Shown: positions 21,590 through 34,009 of the stretch, piece by piece
Layout: the number at the start of each line of letters is the position of its first letter
Position numbering within the stretch: the first letter of the stretch is position 1
NCBI GenBank assembly: GCA_003290165.1
Contig: QNQO01007626.1
Location: 1 to 64,000, forward strand
Source: Berberis thunbergii
Taxonomy: Eukaryota > Streptophyta > Magnoliopsida > Ranunculales > Berberidaceae
DNA: 64,000 nt
Reading direction: 5' to 3'
The notes under the pieces: generated by a model
Told to the model about the DNA's origin: nothing
Databases searched by the model: none
Seen by the model: only the letters and a program-made list of their open reading frames with translations
Translations under genes and position numbers: made by a program

Positions 21590-21934
21590 TATGGTTGTTG
21601 TGATGGTGGTGAAAGGTAAACAAAATATTTGTAACTGAGTTTGTATTTAAAATAGAGGAGGGTGTCTCACGTCTAGCCAACCTTTTTTTTGTCTTGTTTT
21701 GGTGTTTTTACACTTTTTATCCCTCTTCTTTGAAACACAACCACAAACACTATTTATATAAGGGGTGAAAGTGTAAAAAAAAACCCAAAAAAGGCCAACA
21801 AACAAGACTGGCTAGAATATTTGATCATGTAGATGCATGTCTTTGTTATGCTGAGTTTGTAATTACAGACTTAAATAGTGACAGACACAACCACAACCAA
21901 AATAAGAAAAACATTGTGACAAATGAAACCCATA
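21590..21934. other. Upstream flank of the dioxygenase gene
   Basis: About 345 bp between the dioxygenase start (minus strand) and the second copia element. On the minus strand TATTTATATAAGG-like sequence near 21751-21763 could belong to a promoter. A T-rich block near 21686 and an A-rich block near 21777 form a weak inverted repeat (GGGTTTTT/AAAAACCC-like). No other gene is seen. Confidence 0.35.
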
Positions 21935-21939
21935 GTTTC

Positions 21940-22192
21940 TATTAGGAAAGAATAATAGTCACATGCCTATTAACAAATTCCTCCATGATTGTTTTCCTGA
22001 TTTATGGAATAATAGTCACATGCCTATTAACAACTTCAATCAATTCATCCATGATTACTTCCCTGATTCATGGAATAGATTTAGACTGATTTTGTGAGTT
22101 TCATTGTATATAAATACTCACTTGTATATTGATACAAAGAAATGAAAATCATTCCTTGAAAACTATCTTAGAAATCTTCATTCATTCTTATA
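21940..22192 (+). repeat. 5' LTR of copia element 2
   Basis: 253 bp, with two copies of an AATAGTCACATGCCTATTAAC motif and a TATATAAATAC box near 22109. It ends CTTATA immediately before the tRNA-Met-type PBS. Confidence 0.92.
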
Positions 22193-22235
22193 TGGTATCA
22201 AAGCCCAAGCTCTCTAACGAGAATTAAAATCTTCA

Positions 22236-25200
22236 ATGGAATCAATCAACTCCCCTTCCACCATTGCAACCTCATCCTCTACTCTCATGACTTTCAACTC
22301 CACCCATTTGCCATTGAAACTCACATCCACCAATTATCCCTCATGGAAAGCTCAACTTGATGCACTTCTCCTGGGGTATGATCTTCTTGGCTTTGTTGAT
22401 GACACTCATTCATGTCCATCACAAACCATTGAAGTAGATGTAAAAACAGTTTCAAACCCAAATCATCATCTTTGGGTTCACCAAGATTAGTTATTATTCT
22501 TGGCCATTATTGGCTCACTTGATGCCACCATCATTCCATTGGTAGCATCCTCTGGCTATTCTCAACAAGCTTGGAAAAGCTTACAAGCCTTTATGCCAAT
22601 AATTCTACATCTCGTATCATGGGTCTCCGAGAGAGTCTAATGCGAATCAAACAAGGGGACTCATCTGTTTCAGATTACCTCCAAGCAATCAAGGTCATTG
22701 CAGATGAGTTAGCTATGGCTGGGGCTCCTCTCGGTAATCTCAATCTAGTCATGCATGTTTTGAATGGTCTTGGTAGATCATTTAATCCAATCTCTGCTGC
22801 TGTTCGTGCCAGAGATACAATCATCTCATTTGAAGAGCTATTTGATAAACTGATTTAGTATGAAACCTATCTAAAAAGAGAAGAACCTCAAACTACATTT
22901 GCCCCTATGACAGCCAATAACACTCGATCCAACTACAACAACAATCGCAGTAGGAAGAGGAACAATGGTCATGCTCCAAACAAAAACGGTAATCACTATC
23001 CCCACAATAATAACAATTTCGGAGGCAAAATTTCTTATATTATGTGGTTTGTCAAATTTGTCGAAAACGTAGGCGTGCTGCAAAGCAATGCTATCATGCA
23101 AAGACAATCTTGTTGTGGGAAAATCCTCTGACTGCCAATCATGCTGCTACTAGAGGTTCTAATGATGCATCTTCAAGTTGGTTGGTGAACTTCGGTGCTT
23201 CTTCATCATGTCACTACGGATCTAAGCAATCTTTCTCTTCACGAGCCTTATGACGAATCCGATAACATTGTCATTGGCGATGGTACAGTTCTACCCATCA
23301 CACACACTGGTTCATCTTCTCTTCACTCTCATTCCAAATCCTTTCTAATGAACAATGTTCTTTGTGTGCCTACTATGCATAAAAACTTACTCTCTGTCTC
23401 ACAATTTTGCAATACAAACAATACCTCCATTGAATTTTTCCCTCTTACTTTATTGTGAAGGGTCTTACTACGGGGGCAATGCTCGCACGAGGGAGGAACA
23501 AAAATGATGTGTATGAATGGCCAACCATACATGAGTCACCATCAAAGTCAAAATTTGCTTGTGTAGGAGTCAAGACTTCACTTGGTAGCTGGCATAATCG
23601 TCTTGGTCATCCCTCCTCCAAAGTTCTTAGTCACCTGATTTCAAATAACAACTTCCCTTCCTTTCCAATCAGCCTATGTCTAATGTATTTTGTGATTCTT
23701 GTCTTTGTAGCAAAAGTCACAAACAACCCTTTGGTGTTTCTCCTCTTAAAAGTAGAATTTTTTTAGATTTGGTGTATTTGGATGCTTGGGGACCTTCTCC
23801 AATAAAATCTCTGGATGAATTCTCTTATTATGTTCTATTTGTTGATCATTATACTAAGTATTGTTGGCTTTATCTAATGGCAAAAAATATGATGTCTTAT
23901 CTCTTTTTGCACAATTTAAAGTAATGGTGGAAAAATACTTTAACACTCCATTGATGGTGGTGGTGAATATAAATGTTTTAAAACTCTAGTTCAATCTCAT
24001 GGTATCCAACACTTGGTTTCTCCACCTTACACACCCCAACGTGTCTCGTCTGCTGAATGTCGTTATCGCCACATTGTCGAGACATGTTTGTCCTTACTTC
24101 ACAAAGCCTTAATGCCTCCCTCCTTTTGGTCTTATGCCTTCCAAATTGTTGTATATTTGATCAACAGACTTCCAACACCTCTCCTTGATCTTCAAACACC
24201 TTTTGAAAACCTTCTTAATTCAATCCCAAATTACTCAAAACTTCAAATTTTTGGATGTCTTTGCTATCCCTGGTTACGTCCCTACACCACTGACAAACTT
24301 GAGTCACGTTTTCGACCATGTGTCTTCCTCGGTTAGTCCAACCAACACTCAGCCTACAAGTGCTATGACATCTCCATGAATAAAATGTTTATTTCTAGGC
24401 ATGTTGTCTTTGTTGAGGATCAATTTCCCCTCGCAAATTCCACCCAATCCCTTCCTGACTTACACACCTGGACGACCACCTTTCCATCCCTCTCCTACTT
24501 AGCCACTGAAATTGTTGTACATACATCTTCCCAAAATCAGCCAACTTCTGTTCCTTCTGATGCACCCGACCTCCCCCATGAGGAAACTACCAGTTTTGGG
24601 GAGCCTGCATCCCCTGCAACAGTTGCACCAAGCTCCATTCCGACACAAGCATTGGACTCTCCTGGTGACTCGGACATGGCTAGCTCTTCATCGACTCCTC
24701 CCCTTGCGTCATCTCTACCTCCCAGGTATAATTTTCAATTTGAAGTCTCTTTACCTGACATTCATCATCTTCCAAGTGACACTAATCAACACCCAATGCA
24801 AACTCGTTGCAAAACAAAGACTTTTTAGCCCAAACACATAAACCTTACCACCAAACATCCCATTCCCCCTTCCATTGAACTTAGTTGTGTTTCTCAAGCC
24901 ATAAAAGATCCTCAGTGGTGGGCTGCTATGTGTGATGAACTTAATGCACTTTTTCGTAATGGCACTTGGGATCTTGTTTCACCTCAACCAAAGCATCATG
25001 TCATTGGGTGCAAATGGGTGTTTCGAATAAAAAGGAAGTCAGATAGGAGCATTGAGAGATATAAAGCTCATCTAGTTGCTAAAGGCTTTCATCAACGAGC
25101 TGGCTTGGATTATCATAACACTTACAGTCCAGTTATTAAACCTGCCACCATTCAGATTATTTTATCCTTAGCAGTTCATCATGGTTTGCGTGTGCAACAA

Positions 25201-26447
25201 CTCGATGTGAACAATGCCTTCCTGCATGGAACCCTTTCGGAAAAAGTCTATATGACTCAACCGCCAGGTTTTATTGATCAATCTCAACCCACTGCAGTGT
25301 GTCGCCTTCGAAAGGCACTCTATGACCTCAAACAAGTTCCACGAGCTTGGTTCCAGGAGCTCAAGTCCTTTATTCTCTCCTGTGGTTTTGTTAATTCCAC
25401 AACCGACTCATCTCTTTTTGTGTATCGCTCTAATGTTGATATTGTTTACTTCTTGGTGTATGTTGATGACTTTCTTGTGACATTCATTCATCTCTACTTT
25501 TGTTCAAGCACTTTCCTCCAAGTTTTCCCTCAAGGATCTTGGCGATGTGAATTTCTTCCTAGGAGTTGAAGCTATTCCAACCAAGACAGGTCTCTTCCTC
25601 ACACAACACAAATATATTCGAGATTTGTTAACAAGACATGATATGGCTGGTGCCAAAGATGCCACCACACCCATGTCTTCATCAACCACATTGCTCCTTT
25701 GCGATGGTTCTTCCCCTGCTGATGCTAAAGCTTATCGAAGTGTTATTGGAGGGTTGCAGTATTTGTCTCTTACTCGACCTGACATTGCCTATTCAGTCAA
25801 TAAATTAGCTCAATTCATGCATGCTCCCACTACTATTCACTGGCAAGCTGTTAAACGCCTCCTGCGTTATCTAAAACATACCATCTACTTTGGACTGCAT
25901 CTCAGGCGAAACAAATCCCTTCAACTCATTACATCTCCAGCTTCCATTCTTGTTGCTTATTCGAATGCAGATTGGGCTGGCAACCATGATGATTATACTT
26001 CAATCTCTGCCTATGTTCTCTATCTTGGCAGCAATCCTATCTCTTGGTGTTCAAAGAAGCAACGTATAGTTGCTCGTTCATCCACAGAAGCTGAGTATCG
26101 AGTCGTTTCATCCACCACTGTGGATCTAGCTTGGACTCAAAATCTTCTTCTTGAACTTGGTATTTCCTTACCATGTCCAACAAAGCTTCTTTGCGAATTT
26201 GGGAGCCACTTACCTCTGTGCAAATCCTGTTTTCCATTCAAGAATGAAGCATATTGCCATTGACTATCATTTTGTCAGAGACAAAGTTGTTGTTGGATCA
26301 CTAGTCGTTGCTCACGTCTCGACTCAAGATCAATATGCCGATATTCTTACCAAACCTCTCTCTCGAGCTCGGTTTGTCTCTTTTCGGTCCAAGATCGGTG
26401 TCCTTGATGGCAGCACCATCTTGCGAGGGCATATTAGGAAAGAATAA
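22236..26447 (+). pseudogene. copia element 2 gag-pol remnant
   Basis: Gag starts MESINSPSTIA at 22236 and continues past a stop (near 22489) and a frame change to SDYLQAIK and the basic tail. The zinc knuckle VCQICRKR...AAKQC (about 23045) has lost its His and is frameshifted. The protease site reads WLVNFGAS instead of WLVDSGAS (about 23179), so the catalytic Asp is Asn. Then come HNRLGHPS (23592), integrase fragments VDHYTKYCWLYL and VSPPYTPQ, a Ser/Pro-rich linker, and RT 24928-25569 with KAHLVAKGF, LDVNNAFLHG and YVDDF. RNase H (25547-26263, then 26151-26447) includes SNADWAG and ARSSTEAEYR. Numerous frame breaks make it inactive. Confidence 0.88.
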
Positions 26448-26720
26448 TAGTCACATGCCTATTAATAAATTCCTCCATGATTCCTTCCCTGATTTATGGA
26501 ATAATAGTCACATGCCTATTAACAACTTCTATCAATTCCTCCATGATTAATGCCTATTAACAACTTCTATCAATTCCTCCATGATTACTTCCCTGATTCA
26601 TGGAATAGATTTAGACTTATTTTGTGTTTCATTGTGAATAAATACTCACTTGTATATTGATACAAATAAATGAAAATCATTCATTGAAAACTATCTTAGA
26701 AATCTTCATTCATTCTTATA
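26432..26720 (+). repeat. 3' LTR of copia element 2
   Basis: 289 bp. Same ends as the 5' LTR, but with one extra ~36-bp tandem unit (CCTATTAACAACTTCTATCA...) near 26513-26580. It abuts the right GTTTC target duplication. Confidence 0.92.
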
Positions 26721-26728
26721 GTTTCTTA

Positions 26729-27681
26729 GGGCGTGTTTGGTTCCACGTTGTAATGGGAATGGGAATGGAAATGTAATAGGAATGTAATGTGAGTGGTAAT
26801 AGGAATGTATGAGAGTGTTTGGTATATCTATGAATGTAATGGGAGTGATAATGTATCTTTACCAATATACCCTCACAAAAGCATCAAAACAAGCCAAACC
26901 CACCCACTCCCCCTTCCATTTCCACGCCCTCCTCCCCTTTCCTTTCTCTCCCTTCTTTCCCATTTTTTTACTTATCTAGGATCAGGACATGGATTGAGTT
27001 CAATCTCATCACCTCCAAAAGTTGCCTTTCCATTTCCTCCAATCTCATCACCCCCCAATCAGCCCATTTTCCTCCATTCCTCTCGCAGTCAGCCCATAAA
27101 GAAAGCCACAAATTGTGTTGAAAGAGACCAGGGAAGATGATGGTTTGGTGAAGGAGAAGAAGGGTGGGTGAGGTGGTGGTGGCGGGTGGATTTCGTGACA
27201 GCGCATGGAAGAGAAGGGTGGGTAAGGTGATGGTGGTGGTGGCGGGTGGATTTCATGACAACCCATGGAAAAGGAAGATGATGGAGGGTGAGGTTGTAGT
27301 GGCAGGTGGATCTCATGAAAGGAGGAAGGAGGTGGTGGGGAGGGGTATCGTGGAGGTGTTTGGATTCAGCAACAAGGCTGATCACAGCGGCAACAAGGAG
27401 GATCACAGCAGCAGGTGGTGGAGGTGCATCTTCTTCCTTTTGAATGGGAAGATAACAACAGCAGGAGGAGGGTAAAAAGGTCGGGTTTGACCATTACATT
27501 CGGAATCGTAATCGCCATTCATAGGGTGGGTGGTATGAATGGCCATTACAATGAAATCTGTAATGGAAATGACCATTACGATGGATTCATGTGATACCAA
27601 ACAAAGGAATGGCTTTGACCCATTACATTACAATGGTCAATCATTACATTACAAAGGTCAATGGAGTAACCAAACACGCCC
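26729..27681. mobile_element. Non-autonomous PIF/Harbinger element (953 bp)
   Basis: Terminal inverted repeats GGGCGTGTTTGGTT at the left and AACCAAACACGCCC at the right, flanked by the 3-bp duplication TTA (26726-26728 and 27682-27684). These are the hallmarks of the PIF/Harbinger (Tourist) superfamily. Subterminal CATTACATTAC/GTAATG repeats occur at both ends. The interior holds a GGTGGTGGCGGGTGGATTTC motif repeated about three times (27170-27320). No transposase frame, so it was mobilised by another element if at all. Confidence 0.9.
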
Positions 27682-27684
27682 TTA

Positions 27685-30160
27685 GTAATTAACTAATGTC
27701 ATAATGAACTGTGATCAGTAAGTTAATCTAATGATCAAGCTATTTAATTATGGTTCTTACCATTTTGTTGAAGTGGCGAATTGATGACTTAGAAAAAATT
27801 AATGGATCAAAGCATCTTGAGAAAAATTCAAAAATCCTAATAATAAAATACAAAATTAGACCTCGAGATATGAATTTATCTCGAGAAAATCCTTATAAAC
27901 AAAACCTTATTATTCCACAAAGCAAACAATAGAGGTTGGAGTTGATGGTGGCAATGGTGGAATTGAGAAATAAATTAAGCAAAAAGGGAGGAAGAGAGGA
28001 TGAGGCAACACGGTTGTCAGTCTCGTAGTAAACAGAGAGGAAGCAGAAAAGGGGAAAGGGTAAGGCGAAGTCGTCAGCGTTATAAGGTGGGAAATCGGAA
28101 ATAAGGGCAAATGCCACATAGATCCGCGACTGGTTGTTGACACAGGATTTGAGATGATGAAGGTTGGGAATATTTCGAACAAGCAAACAATAGAGACATT
28201 GGGCAGTACTGTCCGGCAAGCGGAGCACCACCACACCACAGGACCCCATATTTTGTGCATGAAAAGGAAGTACTTCCGGTGCTAGTAATGGCAATGGCAG
28301 GCTCTGCCACCCGATTCAGAGGGAAGATGCCTTTTACGGGTCATGCCCACATGAGACCCTTCTTCAAAATATTTGATCTGCTCGTACCAGACAAGTTTGT
28401 GAGCAACACGGGTTTTTTTAATTAGATATTGCGCATTACTAACCAATTAGAATAAGTTGATTAATGATAATAAGCTCACCAAAACCATACATTCTGGTCA
28501 AATGGCCAAATAAAACATGCCATTGTCAAATATGGTCTTTGAAAATACATTAGTTGTTAATTAACCACCTGATTTTCTGTATTTTAAGTGTGATTAGTTG
28601 GACATTAGTATTTTGGTTACCCATGACACTTCAATTATCTAAGGTTTATTCGTGATATCAAACTAATATGCATCACAGTAGACCCCCACCTAGCAATATT
28701 TATATTTTAAGGTCCTAGTTATTATCTGTATCTGTCTCTACCACACTTTCTTCCAGACACTCTCATTCTTATAACGATGTTCCTTTGTGTTATGTAGACG
28801 AAATTGTAATCGACAAGCCCATACATGGTTTTTTTGGTAAAGCATATAGCATAATATGTTAAATCTGAGAGAAAAACATATGTCCAACAAAAGTAGCTAA
28901 CTCGTGAGCCTCACTATTGAGCTCGTGAGTAATATAATAATAGGCACATTAGCTGAAATTAAGTTCTTAATACTAGAAATTAAAGGGAGCCACATCCAAC
29001 ACGCATTTGTCTGATCCTCCTGGTTCATTTCATTTAGAATGGTGATCATCAAGCCCGAATCTCCCAACAAGCCCATACATGTTGCACCTTCTTCATCTCA
29101 TCATGTCAAACATGATAAGAAAGATACAATATTTTGGAAATATGTTTCAGCTACTACAATGATATACTATTCTTGTTTTACCACTAATAAGAGCACAGAG
29201 AGAGATAAGTTGTTTGAAGGTGGTGATGCTGATATAAAGCCAAGGCAAAGGACTGCTGAAGAAGTCAGGCTAAATATCCAGCTAGATGGGGGAGATATCA
29301 CCCCCTAAAACAGAGGAAGGCTGCCAATTATCGGCCCAAAATTTTATGTATAGGTAAATGCATCTTGAAAAGAAGAGAATAGCGTGCATAGTTTCACCGA
29401 GGTGGCGGTTTCACTAAGCTGGACACACTACAAGTCCTTCAGACAAAACAATGTACTAGGATTCATACATTGTATAACAAAGATACATATATTTGCAACA
29501 GCAAAGATTGCAAAATAGAATTTCATTAACGACAGTCCAAACTATTCTGCACAGATGGTCTCAGTTAGCCTCCTGCCAATGCTTTGGATCAAAATGAAGG
29601 AATTCAATCTGTAACAAAATCTGGTTCGCCAAACATTGTTTGCATGATAGGTAGGAATCAGAGGTAAATATATACAAGTAGACCGTTTAACATGTTCCTG
29701 TGTAGCATTTCTAATAGGTAACTATAACATCCAATTTACAAATCTAAAGTAGCACCGTATTCTAATGTCAATTCTATAACAAGTGAGTAGTTCACGCTGT
29801 AGTAATTCTCTTATTAAGTGTATTTATAGCCTTGCAAATCCATTAGGACCAAAGAACTCCAGCAACAAGATCGTCTGCAGTTCTCAAACCAACAAGGCTG
29901 TCACTTGCAAGGTTTCTCAACTCAACAACAGTGTACCAGCCTTTCCTCCAAGGAAATGATCATATGTCTTAAAACAGAACAAGCCAACAAATCAAGCAAA
30001 CTCCCTAAATGGCAAATGATCATCATTTGGAGAATCCTGATTCATTATTTTCACTCTTAAGAGTTGATCGAGTGTGGCCTTTTTACAGGTTTGGGACTCA
30101 GAAGGATTCCTTTGTACTTGGCAGAAGGTCATGACCTCTGAGGACAGAATCGCTTTCTAG
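27685..30160. other. Intergenic region with unrecognised open frames
   Basis: An overlapping set of minus-strand frames at 27893-28310 is open for up to 133 codons and is Cys/Ser/Pro-rich (e.g. CGVVVLRLPDSTAQCLYC). I cannot assign a family. The plus-strand frame 29039-29308 (89 codons, start MVIIKPESPNKP) is likewise unrecognised. The remaining sequence is AT-rich. Confidence 0.35.
29843..29953 (-). other. Coding-like C-terminal exon fragment
   Basis: On the minus strand an open segment of about 36 codons reads RKGWYTVVELRNLASDSLVG, then LRTADDLVAGVLWS and a stop at 29843-29845. The amphipathic composition looks protein-coding, but I do not recognise the family. It lies 200 bp left of element A and may be a remnant of the gene A inserted beside. 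Confidence 0.3.
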
Positions 30161-30165
30161 ATGAC

Positions 30166-32050
30166 TGATGCGAGTTTAACTAACCTAAATAAGTAGGTTA
30201 ATTTATCCCACTCGTAATAACTGCAAGTGCACGGTGCCTAACTGGTAGACAACGGCAAGTACGGGTCGATCCCACGAGGAAAGTGGATGCAATTGAATTT
30301 AATAATTTAATTAAACTAATTTGGAGGAAAATGGGGTTACAACATTTTAAAAACTAAACTAAAAATAAGAAAAATAAAATAAAATAAAAGATAGATGAGA
30401 TGGATTATTGTGGGCTTGGACTCACCAATGAGTTAACAAAAATATTTAAATCTAAATTACTAAAAATTTAAAGGAGAAATTTTAGATATGAGAATCCCTT
30501 GCTTACACCGAATATGTGATCGTTAAAATCCAATTCAAATTATATCATGTTTGTATCAAATATTAAAAAATTATTTCAAGCAAATATGCTCTTACCAAGT
30601 ATTAAGTGTCTTTTTAGAGTACACTTGATCAAAGTTTAAGCTTAACATTTTTATCACATGCTTTGAATATTGATAAAGGGTAATTCTAACTACCAAACAT
30701 ATCAAGTTTAATTTCTCGAACATGAAAGGTGAAAGCAATTTATCAGAAATTCAGAAATAAATTGTAATTAACAATTAAGCACACAATTCAGTAAAATAAA
30801 TCAAAATGAATTATGCAACCCCTTTGGTTTGTCGCAAACTTGATGTGGTGGCACTCAGCAGATCAGCATGTGGTCCAAACATGAATCCCGATAAACATGT
30901 TCCCAAAACGCTCTGTGGTGGTACAGAACAGAAATCAGGGTGCTAATAGCCGAAAGGAATTTGACTCAGTCTCCCGTCAGAAGCACAGTCGCGCGCCTCT
31001 GCTCCGCCTTCGTCTCCAGCGAGCAGCGTCGCTGCTCCTCCTTCCTCCGTGCTCCTCGCGAGGGTCCTCATCCTCCAAATGATTGTGAAACCTGCAAAAG
31101 AGAAAGAAGGTGAGGAAACAATCGAGAGAAAGATGCGAAAAAAAACATAGAGAAATCGGGAGGGGACTCCCCTATTTTCGCTGTCGCTGTGGTTGTGCGC
31201 CACGGACGAGCCGCTCTGTGATGGTGGCCATGAGGGAGGGAGACAAGAATGAGGTCGAGACGAAGAGAGGCCGAGATGGCGGCTGTGAGAGATGTTCTGG
31301 CTCTGTGGCGAGGCGGAACAGAGTCGTGGTGATGGCGGCTCTGTTTCGCGCTGGTTGTGGTGGCTCGCGATGTGGTGTCCGAAGGTGATGGTGGTTGATG
31401 GATGATGTTGGTTGATGGATGATGGACAGGGATGGTGATAAAAGTGGCGCTGACGCGAAACAGGGTTGTCACGCCCCTGTTTCGTGGTGGTGGCGGTTGT
31501 GCTGTCCGGAGGTGGTGGTGGTGCTCGGGTGATGGCGAGGTGACTGTGGCGGTGATTGCTGAGTGAGTGAGTGATGGATGAGTGGTGATGGTGATGAAAA
31601 TCACTTGTGAAGAAGAGGTTTTGATTTTTGTGTAATCCTTCTTTTCCCTTCTCTTCCATCACTTGTGAAGAAGAGGTTTTGATTTTTGTGTAATCCTTCT
31701 TTTCCCTTCTCTTCCTCCCCTTTTCTCACCCTATTCTCTTATATTTATAGAGAATGATCAAAGTGAATAGGGATGAAATAAATGGGAGATTCATCAAGGT
31801 ATAAATGAGATAATATTCTCTAGGGGTAGGATTGGATTTGGGTTTATGGGTAGGTTTTGGGTTTAGGTTTGTGACCATCTGCTTTGTACCACCGCTAGAA
31901 TCGACCAATTGTCGCCTCAATACGATTTCATCGTTCACGCTCAAATTCCTACAAAGACATGAAACGAAATAATTACTATAAAATATAATAATCGAAACAC
32001 TAACATGTATAAATTAAGGGATATATTATGTAATAATTATGTGAATATCA
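30166..32050 (-). repeat. 3' LTR of element A
   Basis: 1885 bp. Long GGTGG- and GATGGTGATGG-rich stretches make open frames on both strands that should not be read as genes. A 58-bp segment (ATCACTTGTGAAGAAG...) is duplicated in tandem from 31600; the other LTR has it once. Confidence 0.92.
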
Positions 32051-32066
32051 AATACCCCCAAACCTA
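32051..32066 (-). other. Polypurine tract of element A
   Basis: Minus strand reads AGGTTTGGGGGTATT directly before the 3' LTR, the expected place for plus-strand priming. The same tract is found in element B. Confidence 0.75.
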
Positions 32067-34009
32067 TATTTTGCTAGTCCTCGAGCAAAACAATAAAAAT
32101 AAAATTCTAACTCACTTTCGCAGGAATCATCGGTTGCACTTACTTTAAACGTGCAACAAGGCTTTGAACCCCTAGATTACCTCTAGTGGACGAGTTATAG
32201 TCTTGCGAGGGTTTCCAGAAATGTTACCCACAAACATTACTGACTCAAAAAAACTTGGTCAAACAGTGTTCATTTTAAAACTTCAAGATATGCAAGAAAC
32301 TAATGGTGTCATTTTAGTGTATCAACAAATTTCCAAATAATTTAATATTCTCCAAAGATTAGAAAAAATTCACAATCATCATCAACTCAATGTGTGTGTG
32401 TGGATAGCACTATCAACATAACTTTTTATTTCAGAGTAAAATAATGACTAAATCTCCTGTAGAAAGTTTGTTTTGACTTCAAACCTCTCATGTCGCTCAT
32501 AATAAAACACTCAGAGATTTGGTATTTCACTCAGTTTATATGTGAGGAAAGAGTAAATAATGGAAAACAATCATCTCACATATAGTAATATGAAGAACGG
32601 ATTTTTCAAGAATGGAATGAATATGATCTCATGGACAAGAATATCAATTACTTTTGGGAATGTTGAATCAAACACCATAGGTCTTGGTTATTAAATCTCC
32701 ACATCTACGGAACCAACCTTTACCTAAGATCAACTAGGACTTTGTTGGATTTTAACGGGGCTTGGGTAATGGTTAATAAGGAATGTTAAAAGATTCTAAG
32801 AAAAATTTCTAGGAATGTATACACTCATTAAACGAACAATTAGGGTTGTCAAGAATAAACCAATGTTGCGCACCATCAATTTTTTCTTCATTCTCACATC
32901 TTTATCCTCATTGAAGAATCATTTTTTTCTATTTTTTCTTTTCTTCAACCTTTTTTTTTCTTTTTCTTTTCATAGAGGATCTATGAAATATCTCATATTT
33001 TGCTCTTTAATGCCCTTTTGACACCAAGTATATCCATCCATACACATTCCCAGAAAAGTTGGGTAAAGGTTAATGGGTTAACAAATAAAAGTTATTCTAA
33101 GGCTCAAAAGGTTACAAAAAGGTTAATGTTATGGGTGAGTTAAAAGGCTAGTTAATAGTTTAAAGAAAAAAATGCCTAGATTATTTCCTAAGTTCGGGTC
33201 AGTATTATGACATCTCAATTGAATAAGCCAAGAAGTTCTAGTGTAATAATTCAATTTTGATGTCATTCCCAAAGCAATGGATCAAAAGAATGAAAATAAT
33301 GAGATCATCAACGAAATAATGTAGACTCAAGAAAAATCAGAGTTTATGTATAACCCTCAGAAAAATAGAAAGGCTCAAAGCTTTCAGGGTTAAGTCTCCA
33401 CTATTATTCTAAGGTTTTCTAGTATATATTTCATTCATCAACTTCAAGTTATGCTAACATGGCTCATGTTGCAAAGATAATCGAGTTGAAAAATCTTATG
33501 AACTAGATCTAACTTAAGGATCATACTAAACTTTCAGTCTTTATCAATATACCAATATGTCAAGTTGGCTTGCATTTTCTTGAGCAAAATTCATTTTCAT
33601 AATCGCAAAAGACCAAGTTTTCTTGACAGAAAAAAACACAATTTTTTTTTAAGATAAGAAAAGAAAATACTACGAAAAATTCACCGACTCGTGAACCCTA
33701 CCCCCAAACCTAATCCAAACATTGTCCTCAACGTTTAACAAAATAATTCTGACAAATGAATGAAATAAGTATATGAGAGGAGGTTAGAACAGTATTACCG
33801 CGGTGAAGATTTTACAAATTTCCACAAGTAATCCACCGATGAGAGCTCATAGACAAAAGAATTGTGGATTAGTTAATAGAAATAGATAAAATGCAGACTC
33901 GACATTAACAAGGAAAACTAAAAAAAACAAGTTGTAAGTCAAAACTGTTATGGAGCTAACGAGTATGAGTGAAACACAACTAAATAGGGTACTCGAAAAT
34001 CAATCCAGA
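32067..34009. other. Non-coding 3' internal region of element A
   Basis: About 1.9 kb without ORFs. It aligns with 42005-44100 of element B (e.g. GCTCGAGGACTAGC/CCTCGAGCAAAAC, TCACTTACTTTAAACGTGCAA-like blocks), so it is a conserved non-coding part of this family. Confidence 0.7.

Larger units (their letters stand above)
21940..26720 (+). mobile_element. Ty1/copia retrotransposon 2 (4781 bp) with TA...TA LTR ends
   Basis: LTRs at 21940-22192 and 26432-26720 begin TATTAGG and end CTTATA. The 5-bp duplication GTTTC flanks the element (21935-21939 and 26721-26725). The PBS TGGTATCAAAGCC follows the 5' LTR directly at 22193. A TTGCGAGGG purine-rich tract precedes the 3' LTR. Internal order is gag, protease, integrase, RT, RNase H. 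The RT motif RVQQLDVNNAFLHG and the short LTRs suggest the Ale/Retrofit lineage, which is an inference. Confidence 0.93.

Noticed and set aside
27893..28310. Cys-rich minus-strand frames, briefly considered as a receptor kinase ectodomain
   Set aside because: The frames overlap in different phases and no family motif could be confirmed.
30943..31662. Long open frames (178-239 codons) on the minus strand of the element A LTR, repeated at 37817-38571
   Set aside because: They lie wholly in LTRs, come from GGTGG/CACCAC and GATGGTGATGG tracts, occur in several frames at once and have no recognisable domain.
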